A stretch of DNA of 64,000 nt, from positions 1 through 64,000 of the forward strand of contig NZ_LZSO01000001.1 of NCBI RefSeq assembly GCF_001665785.1. Direction: 5' to 3'. The notes beneath the pieces are model-generated. The model did not search any database and was not told the origin of the DNA. It saw only the letters and a list, made by a program, of their open reading frames with translations. The first letter of the stretch is position 1. Every line of letters begins with the position of its first letter. Origin of the DNA: Mycolicibacterium peregrinum (lineage in GTDB: Bacteria > Actinomycetota > Actinomycetes > Mycobacteriales > Mycobacteriaceae). Shown here in pieces: positions 1 to 8,416 of this stretch. A program made the translations under genes and the position numbers.

Positions 1-606
1 GATGTGTATTACGTCGAGGTCCTGGCGTCGTTGGGCAAACTGTTCGGTGACCGCCTGTTCGTCTCGCGCGGGGTGATCGCGTTCTTTCTGTTCGCCTCCT
101 TCGGAACACTGTGGAGTGGCCTGGCGCTGCCACTCGCGGCGGATCCGTGGCATCTGAGCACAGCTCAGATCGGGCTCTTCGGAATCGCCGGCCTCGCAGG
201 CGCACTCGGCGCCGCCCGGGCCGGGCACTGGGCCGACGCCGGGTTCGCAAGTACGGTCACCGGCGGGGCGCTCGCGCTACTGGCCGTATCGTGGCTGGCC
301 ATCGGGCGCACGTCATGGTCGCTGCTGCCGATCGTCGTCGGTGTCGTCGTGCTTGACTTCGCGGTCCAGGCAGTCCATGTCAGCAACCAGCACCTGCTGA
401 CCACAGCCCACCCGCACCGCACCAGCAGCGTCATCGGCGGCTACATGTTCTTCTACTCACTGGGCTCAGCCCTGGGGGCGACAGCCACGACCGCCGCGTA
501 CTCGGCCGCGGGCTGGACCGCCTCGGCTGTGCTCGGCGCCGCCTTCGCCGCCTGCGCCGTCGTCGCGTGGGCGGTCAGCCGACCGGCGCGCCGAACGCCA
601 CGATGA
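1..606 (+). CDS. MFS transporter, C-terminal part (5' end outside window)
   Basis: Frame 1 is open from the first base to the stop at 606, so the gene starts upstream of the window. The visible ~200 residues are strongly hydrophobic, with about six membrane-spanning stretches separated by short loops. A segment reading RAGHWADAGFAST resembles the cytoplasmic loop typical of the major facilitator superfamily. The layout matches the C-terminal six-helix half of a drug/metabolite efflux MFS protein; the substrate cannot be inferred. Its 3' end overlaps the 3' end of the convergent DUF2182 gene by about 30 bp. An internal GTG at base 4 is very unlikely to be the true start. Confidence 0.75.
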   Translation, partial: DVYYVEVLASLGKLFGDRLFVSRGVIAFFLFASFGTLWSGLALPLAADPWHLSTAQIGLFGIAGLAGALGAARAGHWADAGFASTVTGGALALLAVSWLAIGRTSWSLLPIVVGVVVLDFAVQAVHVSNQHLLTTAHPHRTSSVIGGYMFFYSLGSALGATATTAAYSAAGWTASAVLGAAFAACAVVAWAVSRPARRTPR

Positions 607-1402
607 CTGCGGCCACTGCCAGAACAGCGGCGAACATCGGCAGATGGTCCACGGCTTTCGTGACCAACTTCTCCCCCACCACCACCCCGAAGAGGACCAC
701 CATCAGCCACACTGCGTGCGGGGCCAATGCCATGGGCAGCATCATCGGGCCGCAGGCGCCCACACAGCGCAGCCCGTTGCGCAGACCCTCGTCGACGCAT
801 GCCCGGTCCGCTTGCCGGCCGGCGGCGGGCAGTGCGCGCACTCGGTGGCACGCCCGCAGGAAGAACCGCTTCCTGCGGGTCAGCTCCCAGACCGCCGCGC
901 CCGCAAGCAGACCCGAGACCACCGGAACACCAACTGTTTTCGCACCGACGGACCAGACAATTGCCAGCACTGCGGCACCGAACACCGACCACACCGCGAG
1001 ATAACCGAGTGCGAACAACGCTTGGCTGCGGTGCCGCCGATGCCACCTGCCGTTCATCGATATCGACCGCACGGTGGGCAGCGTCGTGGGCAGCATCATC
1101 GCGGTCACCATGACCACCCACATTCCCAGCGAGGCAGGGATTTCCGGCGCACCGGGCGGCGTCGCCGCGCAGTGGTCCGCAAGGGCCTCCAGCCCCGTCG
1201 CACCATGGTGGTGGGCCGCCGCGTGAGGCAGCGCCGAACAGTGGTGGGCGCCACGGTGAGCCGGCGTCGTCAGATGCAGTATCGCGACCGCCGGCCAGGC
1301 GGCGACCGAGACGGTGAGCACGGATAGCTCCGGATGCCTCCACCACAACCGTCGCCAGGGCGACGGCCGCGCCGGTCCCTTCGGTGCCGCAACCAGAGTC
1401 AT
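575..1402 (-). CDS. DUF2182 integral membrane protein, His-rich loop
   Basis: A 275-residue polytopic membrane protein. The segment GMWVVMVTAMMLPTTLP is the hallmark of the DUF2182 family (predicted metal-binding membrane proteins). Between the first two hydrophobic segments (residues 43-78) lie nine histidines and two cysteines, including HRGAHHC and AHHHG, which suggests an external metal-binding loop. Its ATG overlaps the TGA of the upstream tyrosinase gene (ATGA, 1399-1402), so translation of the two is probably coupled. A role in supplying copper to the tyrosinase is my inference; the biochemical role of DUF2182 is, as far as I know, not settled. The 3' end overlaps the MFS gene. Confidence 0.8.
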   Translation of the reverse strand: MTLVAAPKGPARPSPWRRLWWRHPELSVLTVSVAAWPAVAILHLTTPAHRGAHHCSALPHAAAHHHGATGLEALADHCAATPPGAPEIPASLGMWVVMVTAMMLPTTLPTVRSISMNGRWHRRHRSQALFALGYLAVWSVFGAAVLAIVWSVGAKTVGVPVVSGLLAGAAVWELTRRKRFFLRACHRVRALPAAGRQADRACVDEGLRNGLRCVGACGPMMLPMALAPHAVWLMVVLFGVVVGEKLVTKAVDHLPMFAAVLAVAAVIVAFGAPVG

Positions 1403-2868
1403 TGCAGGAAGACACTCACGCGCCCGACGCGCGCCTGTCCCGCCTCCTGCGGCGCCGAGGCCTGAGCCCCCGGTAGCCGGATGGGATGTGCGGCCGGCTC
1501 CACGTACTGCGGCACGAAGGTGACGTTGACCTGGTCACTCCAGCGCCCTTCGGCACTGAACCGTTGATAGAGACCGGTGATGTCGTAGGCGAGCCGCATC
1601 CCGCCGTGCTCGTTGTCGGGGTTGGTGGTTTCCTCGATCCCGAAAAATGCGGCGACACCGACGAAATGGTCATCATCGGGAGTCGGTTCACCGCCGCCGA
1701 CGTTGAGGTAGACCTTGTAGGTGACGCCGACCGGCGCCGGTGACGTCACATCCTCGATCCGGAGGAAAGCGCGGGATACCGGGCTCCCCTCCTGGGCCAG
1801 CGGGCCGAGCGGCGGCGCGATGGCGAAGGTGACATTCGTCGTCTCACCGGCGAGGGCGATCGCGCGATCCGATGCTCCGACGAGTTCGGGCGGGTTCTCG
1901 GGCGCTGGTGTGGTTGGCATGAGTGCCTCCAGTGCGACAGGGGCGGTGATGTCCTCATAGCTATAGCTGAGCTGCGACACGGTTTCGAGCACCTCTTGCA
2001 CCGTCTCGGTGAGCGTCGCCCGATACTCGTCGTGGAAGTGAAATGTCACGCCGGTCAGCCACGCGGCCTCTGTGGTGTTCGCGCGGTCCGGCATCGTCCG
2101 CCAGATCTCCCAGATCCGGTCGATGTTGGCATGATGCAGCCAGAAGATCGGGTCCAGCGCCGCCGTGTTGAACGATCCCATCAACCCGCCCACGCCCACG
2201 TGGACGGCGCCGTGCGGCGTTCCTTCCAACGGTCCCATCGCCGCGCCGGGGTCCTCGCCGGCATGACTGAACCCCGTACGCCCACCGGCGAACCCGCCGA
2301 TCCCGGCGAAGTCGACCGGCGCCAGCGCACTCGTCAGATCGACATCGGAGGCAGGCAATGACGAGCCGTCGTTGAGGTTCCGTCCGGGCACCCACAGGGG
2401 ATTCGGTGTCACCCCGTCCGGCAGGGTCGTATCGAGGAAGGCCTGGGGCAGCCGTCGGCGGTCCGGATCGTCGCTGCTGTAGTTCCAGTACGGCAGCGCC
2501 CAGGTCGACTTGGTCTGTTCGTCGACGTCGTCGAGCTCCTGGATGGCCGACGTGACAATCCGCTCGAACCACTGCAGATACATCCGGTGCCAGGGCAGAA
2601 AGTACCAGCAGAAGTGCTGGCACTGATTGCGGAACCGATCGGGATTCACGGTCGTGCCGTGAATGTCGGACTGATACTGCCAACCGATCGGATCCAGTTG
2701 ATCTGTATCGGTCCGGCCGATCAGCACCTGAACTGCGCGGGCGTAGGCGTAGATCGTCGGGTGCCAGTGATCGATGTGATCGAGCGTCCAGATGTCGCGC
2801 CGGACGCGGGTCGCAGCCGACTGCGCGACCGTGAGGGTGTCGCCGGACTGGACGATGTGTTTGGCCAT
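1399..2868 (-). CDS. Tyrosinase / polyphenol oxidase family type-3 copper enzyme
   Basis: 489 residues. The CuA site is visible as His70, His85 and His94 (context CQHFCWYFLPWHRMYLQW). The CuB site is His219, His223 and the FWLHHANIDRIW motif (His245/246). A cysteine next to the first CuA histidines could form the Cys-His thioether known in catechol oxidases. The C-terminal ~150 residues form a separate beta-rich domain (TYKVYLNV) like the shielding domain of plant-type polyphenol oxidases, which must be displaced for activity in that family. No Sec or Tat signal peptide is seen at the N-terminus (MAKHIVQSGDTL). It probably oxidises mono- or diphenols to quinones. The start is ATG 2868 with a purine-rich AGGGAG upstream. 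It is coupled to DUF2182 and divergent from an M4 protease. Confidence 0.88.
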   Translation of the reverse strand: MAKHIVQSGDTLTVAQSAATRVRRDIWTLDHIDHWHPTIYAYARAVQVLIGRTDTDQLDPIGWQYQSDIHGTTVNPDRFRNQCQHFCWYFLPWHRMYLQWFERIVTSAIQELDDVDEQTKSTWALPYWNYSSDDPDRRRLPQAFLDTTLPDGVTPNPLWVPGRNLNDGSSLPASDVDLTSALAPVDFAGIGGFAGGRTGFSHAGEDPGAAMGPLEGTPHGAVHVGVGGLMGSFNTAALDPIFWLHHANIDRIWEIWRTMPDRANTTEAAWLTGVTFHFHDEYRATLTETVQEVLETVSQLSYSYEDITAPVALEALMPTTPAPENPPELVGASDRAIALAGETTNVTFAIAPPLGPLAQEGSPVSRAFLRIEDVTSPAPVGVTYKVYLNVGGGEPTPDDDHFVGVAAFFGIEETTNPDNEHGGMRLAYDITGLYQRFSAEGRWSDQVNVTFVPQYVEPAAHPIRLPGAQASAPQEAGQARVGRVSVFLQ

Positions 2869-3115
2869 GGTCGGCTCCCTTGCGACAGATCTCCCGTGTG
2901 GCGAATGCCCACGTCAGGACGGTAAGCATCCGGAGGTAGGGGCGCGCGCGTAGATCACTACCTGTGTTCGACGCCTATCGTCGCGATATTCGAGTAGGCC
3001 ACTACGCACGCACCTGCGCCGCTCTCTGACGCATGATCAGGCGATGCCACGGTAGTGACGCCGATCGGTCCGCACCGGGGCAGCCCACCCCTCGGAGCAG
3101 GAGATGTGAGAACTC
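2869..3115. promoter_or_regulatory. Divergent promoter region, tyrosinase / M4 protease
   Basis: A 247-bp spacer between two divergent genes. The hexamer CACTAC occurs at 2956-2961 and 3000-3005, and its inverse GTAGTG at 3052-3057, giving a spaced repeat that could bind a shared regulator. No convincing -10/-35 pair could be fixed by eye, and no regulator gene lies next to it. Confidence 0.35.
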
Positions 3116-4780
3116 ATGAACGACAACGGGTTAGAGAGCTTTGCACTGCACAGCGCGGACAGATACCAGGGACCGGCAGTACAGGCCATCAATGACGAGG
3201 CGGTTGTGCCCGGTGGGGCGCAGGCGGTCGACGTGGCGACGCTCGATCCGGAATCGGCGGCACGCCGCTACCTCAACCAGATGATCTCCAGCCCCGAGGT
3301 GCCCTCGATCACCGACAGCAGCGCAGGGCCGGGGACCGAGTACCTTGCCCTCGGCACCGAGTCTGTTCCACTCACCGAATCCACCGTGGTGAAGTTCGCG
3401 CAATACCGCCAGCGCATCCCCGTGTACGGGTCGCTTGTCACCATCGAACTCGACGACGCGAACAACATGCTCGCCGTCAACTCGGCGATCGGCAATCCCG
3501 AAGGGGTCGACGCGGTCGCGACCGTATCGCCGGCGCAGGCCCAGGACGTGATCGTCAAGGATGCCGGCAAAGACGCATTGCCACTGCCCGAGCCACCCCG
3601 GCTGTACTTCTACTTCGACAAGAATGCGGACCCCGCCGTCTGGCGCCTGGTGTACATCGCCAAGAACGTACAGCGTCACCGCGAGCACACCTCCGACGGT
3701 CACCCGGAGACGCTGCCGGAGCTCTTCGACTACGTCGTCGACGCTCATTCCGGCGAGCTGGTCACCAAACTTCCCCGCACCCAGACGATTTCGTGGACCC
3801 TGGAAGAACTGGACTCGACCGACGCCCTCGGCCAGACCCGTCGCATCCGGGCCGAACGCGACGAGGACGACAACAAGCGACTTGTCGACCCCACCCGGCG
3901 CATCGAAACCTACGATTTCGGATTCCGCAAGATCGAACCGCAGTTCCGCTCACTGCCGGGCGCTGCGCCGATCTCCAACCCACCGGCACCTTGGAGCCCG
4001 GCGGCGATCAGTGCCCACGCCAACGCCCAGGAGGTTGCCGACTATCTGCTGAACACATTGCAGCGCAACGGCCTCGACAATCAGGGCGGCCCGTTCATCT
4101 CATCCATCAACTGCACGTCCATCCAGGATCCGACGCCCCAGGAGTGGCGCAACGCCGCCTGGATCGGCACCCAGATGGTGTACGGGCAGCGCAGTGTCGG
4201 TGGTGAACTGCGGTCGTACGCAGTGGCGATGGACGTTGTGGCGCATGAAATGACGCACGGACTGACCGACAACACGGCCCGTCTCGAGTACAAGGACGAG
4301 TCCGGCGCGCTGAACGAGTCCTACTCGGACATCATGGGGACGATCATCGCCAATTCCCAGAAACCCGACATCGACAGCTGGAACTGGGAAATGGGTGAAG
4401 AACTCGACGGTACCGGAGTGCCCCTGAGGGATCTGAGCGATCCGGCCCGGCGCGGTCAGCCCGCGCACATGCGCGACTACGTACACACCACCCGGGACAA
4501 CGGCGGTGTGCACACCAACAGCGGCATCCACAACAAGGCGGCGTTCAACATCATCAGCGCAAAGAACGGCCAGGGCCACCTCTTCACACCCCAGGACGTG
4601 GCAGCGCTGTTCTACCTCGCACTGACACTTCATCTTTCACGAACATCAGGTTTCAGTGACAGCCGCCGGGCCGTGGAGCTGGTGGCCAAGTCCCTGTTCC
4701 GCGCGGACCCCGAAAGCGTTCGGGATGAGAAGGTCGCCGCGGTGAGCGCCGGATTCGAGGCCACCGGCATCAGCGCCTGA
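3116..4780 (+). CDS. M4 family (thermolysin-like) metallopeptidase
   Basis: 554 residues. The zinc-binding HEMTH motif lies at residues 377-381 and the third zinc ligand Glu401 in ALNESYSDIMG; a downstream VHTNSGIHNKAAF segment carries the catalytic histidine. The N-terminal third resembles an FTP-type propeptide (YRQRIPVYGSLVTIELDD) followed by a PepSY-like region (WRLVYIAKN...), the usual inhibitor/chaperone pro-region of M4 zymogens. Unusually, no signal peptide is visible (MNDNGLESFALHSADRY), so export, if any, would need another route or a different start. An AGGAG lies upstream of ATG 3116. It is divergent from the tyrosinase gene; a role in removing the tyrosinase C-terminal domain is possible but unproven. 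Confidence 0.88.
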   Translation: MNDNGLESFALHSADRYQGPAVQAINDEAVVPGGAQAVDVATLDPESAARRYLNQMISSPEVPSITDSSAGPGTEYLALGTESVPLTESTVVKFAQYRQRIPVYGSLVTIELDDANNMLAVNSAIGNPEGVDAVATVSPAQAQDVIVKDAGKDALPLPEPPRLYFYFDKNADPAVWRLVYIAKNVQRHREHTSDGHPETLPELFDYVVDAHSGELVTKLPRTQTISWTLEELDSTDALGQTRRIRAERDEDDNKRLVDPTRRIETYDFGFRKIEPQFRSLPGAAPISNPPAPWSPAAISAHANAQEVADYLLNTLQRNGLDNQGGPFISSINCTSIQDPTPQEWRNAAWIGTQMVYGQRSVGGELRSYAVAMDVVAHEMTHGLTDNTARLEYKDESGALNESYSDIMGTIIANSQKPDIDSWNWEMGEELDGTGVPLRDLSDPARRGQPAHMRDYVHTTRDNGGVHTNSGIHNKAAFNIISAKNGQGHLFTPQDVAALFYLALTLHLSRTSGFSDSRRAVELVAKSLFRADPESVRDEKVAAVSAGFEATGISA

Positions 4781-4805
4781 AGGCTCGCGCCTCAGATCGG
4801 GTTCC

Positions 4806-6098
4806 TCAGGTCAGGTACCGGTACGTCGGCGACCCGGGCTCGAGCAACTCGACGTGGATGTCGGAGTCCGCCATCCGGGCCAGCAGGCCTTCGAGGTCGG
4901 TCGCTGCACTCAACTCGACGCCGCACAGTGCCTCACCGGTCTCGCGGTTGTTGCGCTTGACGTACTCGAAAAGCGTGATGTCGTCGCCCGGTCCGAGAAC
5001 CTCGTCCAGGAATCGGCGCAACGCCCCGGGTTCCTGCGGGAAGTCGACCAGGAAGTAGTGCTTCAGCCCCAGGTGCACCAGCGAGCGCTCGACCACCTCG
5101 TTGTACCGCGACACGTCGTTGTTTCCGCCCGAGATCAGGCACACGACGGTGGAACCGCGTTCGATGTCCGCCTCCAGCAGCGCCGCGACCGACAACGCAC
5201 CGGCAGGCTCGGCGATGATTCCGTCGTTCTGATACAGGTCGAGCATCGTGGTGCAGACCGCGCCTTCGTCGACCGTGGTGAGCGAGACCATGTCACCGGC
5301 GGCGGCCAACGCGGCATACGGCAGCGCCCCGGCCCGCGCTACTGCCGCACCGTCGACGAACTGGTCGACATGATCGAGGGTGACCGGCTGGCCCGCGGCC
5401 AACGCGGCGATCATCGAGGCCGCACCGGCCGGCTCGACGCCGAGCACAGAGGTGCCCGAGGCACGCTCGGCGAGGTAGGTGGTGATGCCGGAGATACAGC
5501 CGCCTCCGCCGACGGGGACGATCACCAGATCCGGCTCGCCGTCGAGTTGGTCGAGCAGCTCGGCAGCGATGGTGCCCTGCCCGGCCATCGTCCGCACATC
5601 GTCGTACGGCGGTACGAGGGTCGCCCCGGTCCGGGCGACATCGTCGAGCGCCGCGGCAGCGGCCAGATCGTAGGTCGACCCGACCGCGATGAGCTCGATG
5701 AACTCGCGGCCGTGGTACCTGATCCGGTCCCGCTTCTGCTTGGGCGTCTTGGCCGGCACGTACACGCGGCCATGGGTCCGCATCGACCGGCAGGCCATCG
5801 CGAAGCCTTGGGCGTGGTTGCCCGCCGAGGAGCACACCACACCGGCGGCCAGCTCCTCGGGCGAGAGCTGCGCCATCAGGTTGAACGCCCCGCGCACCTT
5901 GTAGGAACGCACTGCCTGCAGGTCCTCACGCTTGAGGTAGACATTGGCTCCGGTCGCGTCCGAGAGCCGTTCGTTGAACTGCAGCGGGCTGCGGGTGACC
6001 ACGCCGGAAATTCTCCTGGCGGCCTCGTCGATGTCGGCCGCGGAAAGCGGCGCAGCCAGCGGGGAGACTCGGGAGCCCTTGCTCAGATCGGCAGTCAC
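4806..6098 (-). CDS. ilvA: Threonine ammonia-lyase (threonine dehydratase), IlvA
   Basis: 430 residues, a PLP-dependent enzyme that deaminates threonine to 2-oxobutyrate, the first committed step of isoleucine synthesis. The Schiff-base lysine is Lys67 in SYKVRGAFN; the glycine loop PVGGGGCISG binds the PLP phosphate; the substrate loop is SSAGNHAQGFA. Residues ~340-430 form a single ACT-like regulatory domain (FLVDFPQEPGALRRFL), so allosteric inhibition by isoleucine is expected. Matches Rv1559. The stop lies 25 bp beyond the convergent M4 protease stop. Confidence 0.95.
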   Translation of the reverse strand: MTADLSKGSRVSPLAAPLSAADIDEAARRISGVVTRSPLQFNERLSDATGANVYLKREDLQAVRSYKVRGAFNLMAQLSPEELAAGVVCSSAGNHAQGFAMACRSMRTHGRVYVPAKTPKQKRDRIRYHGREFIELIAVGSTYDLAAAAALDDVARTGATLVPPYDDVRTMAGQGTIAAELLDQLDGEPDLVIVPVGGGGCISGITTYLAERASGTSVLGVEPAGAASMIAALAAGQPVTLDHVDQFVDGAAVARAGALPYAALAAAGDMVSLTTVDEGAVCTTMLDLYQNDGIIAEPAGALSVAALLEADIERGSTVVCLISGGNNDVSRYNEVVERSLVHLGLKHYFLVDFPQEPGALRRFLDEVLGPGDDITLFEYVKRNNRETGEALCGVELSAATDLEGLLARMADSDIHVELLEPGSPTYRYLT

Positions 6099-6236
6099 CG
6101 TTCAATGGTGCCACTGGCCAGGCGTTTCTCTGCAGTTGGGTGGGGACCCACAGCGGGATCCCGGCAGCTGCACGACCACCCCGAGGAAATCGACCCCAGG
6201 GGGTTGAAGGGACTCCGAACTGGGAAAACAACCATC

Positions 6237-6674
6237 ATGCGGCATATGCAGCAGCGGGTGCGGCGCGTGGCGGCGCACACCGTTTCGGTAAGCGCGCTGG
6301 CGTTATCCGCCTGCGCGGCCGCCACCAGCATGCCCGCCGATGCCTACACGGCGCGGATTTTCATCAACGGCCAGCAGGTCCCGACCACGTTCTCGGTGCT
6401 CTGTACGCAACGGTCCTGGCTGTGGACCATCGAAACGCAGCCCGAAACGCCCGGCTTCACGGCCATCGTCCAGACCGGCGGCACCGTCGAGCCGAAGATC
6501 ATGCGCCTGACCGGGTTGGAAGGGTTCACCGGCGGCTCGGCCAATGTGACCGCGCCTGCCGAGGCCAGCGTCGATGGCACCACGTTCCATATCAGCGGTA
6601 CGGCGCGCGGCTGGTTCGCTGACCACCCCACCCGGCCGACGGAGGTCCAGTATCGGATGGAAGCCCACTGTTGA
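6237..6674 (+). CDS. Small secreted lipoprotein, possibly LpqH-like
   Basis: 145 residues from ATG 6237 (a second ATG at 6246 is equally possible). The N-terminus is basic, then hydrophobic, and ends in a lipobox-like LSAC at Cys26, so membrane anchoring through a diacylglyceryl cysteine is expected. The mature part is beta-rich, with Cys residues near each end (SVLCTQRS and the terminal AHC) that may form a disulfide. The organisation resembles the mycobacterial 19-kDa LpqH-type lipoproteins, but I see no diagnostic motif. A much longer open frame extends upstream, antisense to ilvA, and is a GC-rich artefact. Confidence 0.65.
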   Translation: MRHMQQRVRRVAAHTVSVSALALSACAAATSMPADAYTARIFINGQQVPTTFSVLCTQRSWLWTIETQPETPGFTAIVQTGGTVEPKIMRLTGLEGFTGGSANVTAPAEASVDGTTFHISGTARGWFADHPTRPTEVQYRMEAHC

Positions 6675-6754
6675 GCAGTCTGGACCGATAAAGCGACACG
6701 CCGCATCCAAGGTTTCGGCTAGCCGAAATCAATGTTGCGAGCTATCGTCAATAC

Positions 6755-6985
6755 ATGACCACCGCCGGGAACTTTCGCAGTGTCGCCTCCCGGGCCGATC
6801 ACCAAGTGGACATCGCCGGAGTGCTCTGGCCGACCTACAAGCTGATCGCCCTGGCGGTCGGTGCTCTGGTACTGGTGATCGTCGGCGTGGCAACCATGAG
6901 CGCTGCACCGGCGGTACTCTCCGCGGCCGCGGCGGCCATCGTCGTATGGCTGAGCCTGGGCCGCGTCTCGCCGTCTGATCAGTGA
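6755..6985 (+). CDS. Small hypothetical membrane protein
   Basis: 76 residues with two closely spaced hydrophobic helices (about residues 28-47 and 49-68) and a polar N-terminus. I do not recognise the family. It starts at ATG 6755, about 80 bp after the lipoprotein stop, and converges with the SRPBCC gene, overlapping its 3' end by 7 bp. No functional clue is visible. Confidence 0.55.
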   Translation: MTTAGNFRSVASRADHQVDIAGVLWPTYKLIALAVGALVLVIVGVATMSAAPAVLSAAAAAIVVWLSLGRVSPSDQ

Positions 6986-7383
6986 CCCTCCAGCAGCCGC
7001 CGCAAGGTCTCTAGATCCGCTGACACCGCAGCCACGTCTGCTTCGAACTCCGAGTCCGTCACGCCGGGCCGCTGCCGGACAGTGAACACGACTTCGCACG
7101 ACTCGGCGTCGACGCCGCCCGGCACCACCCGCATCGGGTTGTAGACGGCCTCACCCGAGGGCAGCCGCACCACGTGATCGAGCACTCCCAACGTGTTCGG
7201 GCCGGCGAACTCGACGGTGACCTCACCCATGGGCGAATCGGCGACCCATCCGCGCGGAGTGAGTCGCAGCCCACCCTCAGCGAGCCCCGCCGCCCAGTTG
7301 GCCAGGTGCTGCGGATCTGCCGCGTAGGCGTACACCGCATCCGCGGCAACCTCGATCCAGACGCTCACGTGCGTGCTGCGCAT
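6979..7383 (-). CDS. SRPBCC (START-like) family protein
   Basis: 134 residues from ATG 7383. The opening MRSTHVSVWIEVAADAVYAYAADPQHLANWAAGL is the usual first strand and helix of a polyketide-cyclase/AHSA1-like hydrophobic ligand-binding fold. An in-frame extension to 7461 exists but adds a low-complexity basic leader and is unlikely. Ligand and role are unknown. It is divergent from a methyltransferase gene; the 136-bp spacer contains an imperfect palindrome at 7462-7482 centred on AAACGTTT. Confidence 0.65.
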   Translation of the reverse strand: MRSTHVSVWIEVAADAVYAYAADPQHLANWAAGLAEGGLRLTPRGWVADSPMGEVTVEFAGPNTLGVLDHVVRLPSGEAVYNPMRVVPGGVDAESCEVVFTVRQRPGVTDSEFEADVAAVSADLETLRRLLEGH

Positions 7384-7519
7384 GGCTTCCACCGTAGGCC
7401 GCGGTCGGCTCACTGCCCACCCCTCTCGCCCACACCACCGGTCCGCGGCGCGTGTTCGCAAGGGCGGTAAACGTTTTCGCCCAAATGTTCAGCCGCAGAC
7501 CGCGTGTACCGTCGAGCTT

Positions 7520-8353
7520 GTGGGTATTGCGACGACGGGCCTGACGCCGGTGGAGGAAACCGCATTCCTGACCCTGTACGCCAGGGCGCTCGACAGCAGA
7601 TGGGCTGACCCCATCCTCGGCGACACAATGGCCGGCGAGACGGCGGCACGACTTGACTACGACTTCGCCGGACTCGGTGTGCGGACCAGCGTGGTGTGCC
7701 AGTCGGCGTTGCGCGCCAAGATGCTCGACGATCGGGTCCGCGCGTTCGTCGTCGATCATCCCGATGCCGTCGTGGTCGACCTCGGGGGTGGCCTGGACAG
7801 CGGCGTCCACCGCGTTGCGCCGCCGGCAGCTGTCGACTGGTACAGCGTCGATCTACCCGGGATCAGCGAACTGCGCGATCGGGTGCTGCCCCCACTCCCC
7901 CAGGCGCACACTGTCTCTGCGTCGCTGGCCGACCCGGACTGGACGGACCCGATCCCGTCGGATCGCCCCACCATGCTGGTGGCGGACGGATTGTTCGCGT
8001 TTCTCACCGAACCGGTGATCACGGGCATCTTCCGGAGAATCACCGAACACTTCGAAACCGGCGAATTGGCATTCAACGACTACGGTCGCATCGGTTGGGT
8101 GAGTAAGGCCGCGTTGAAGTTCTTCCCCGCCAAGATGTTCAAAGACGTCGGAAACCAGTGGGGCTACCCGGGTTTCAAGGATGCGCACCATCCTGAAACG
8201 TGGAATCCGCGGATGCGGCTCATCGAGGAGTCAAGCCTCGCCCACCAGCCCGAGGTCGACCTCTTTCCCGGCATGCTGCGGATCGCAACGCGGGCCACCG
8301 GCCTGAGCAAGGCCGGTGCGCGCAAGGCGCGAATTCTGCGCTACCGGTTCTGA
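7520..8353 (+). CDS. Class I SAM-dependent methyltransferase, LCM/TcmP-like
   Basis: 277 residues from GTG 7520. The pattern ARALDSRWADPILGD, then VVDLGGGLDSGVHRV (SAM-binding glycine motif) and DLPGISELRDRVLP matches the leucine carboxyl methyltransferase / tetracenomycin O-methyltransferase superfamily, which is abundant in mycobacteria. LVADGLFAFLTE is the post-I motif. The substrate is not predictable. The in-frame upstream extension to 7373 runs through the divergent promoter and was rejected. Confidence 0.75.
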   Translation: MGIATTGLTPVEETAFLTLYARALDSRWADPILGDTMAGETAARLDYDFAGLGVRTSVVCQSALRAKMLDDRVRAFVVDHPDAVVVDLGGGLDSGVHRVAPPAAVDWYSVDLPGISELRDRVLPPLPQAHTVSASLADPDWTDPIPSDRPTMLVADGLFAFLTEPVITGIFRRITEHFETGELAFNDYGRIGWVSKAALKFFPAKMFKDVGNQWGYPGFKDAHHPETWNPRMRLIEESSLAHQPEVDLFPGMLRIATRATGLSKAGARKARILRYRF

Positions 8354-8416
8354 CCCGGCCACGCCATTACCGGCGGGGTAATCGACCCGAGTCCCACAAC
8401 GGATCATCGTTGACGC

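Noticed and set aside
4854..6236. Long plus-strand frame running through ilvA into the small lipoprotein
   Set aside because: Antisense to ilvA; only the part from ATG 6237 has a lipobox and gene-like content.
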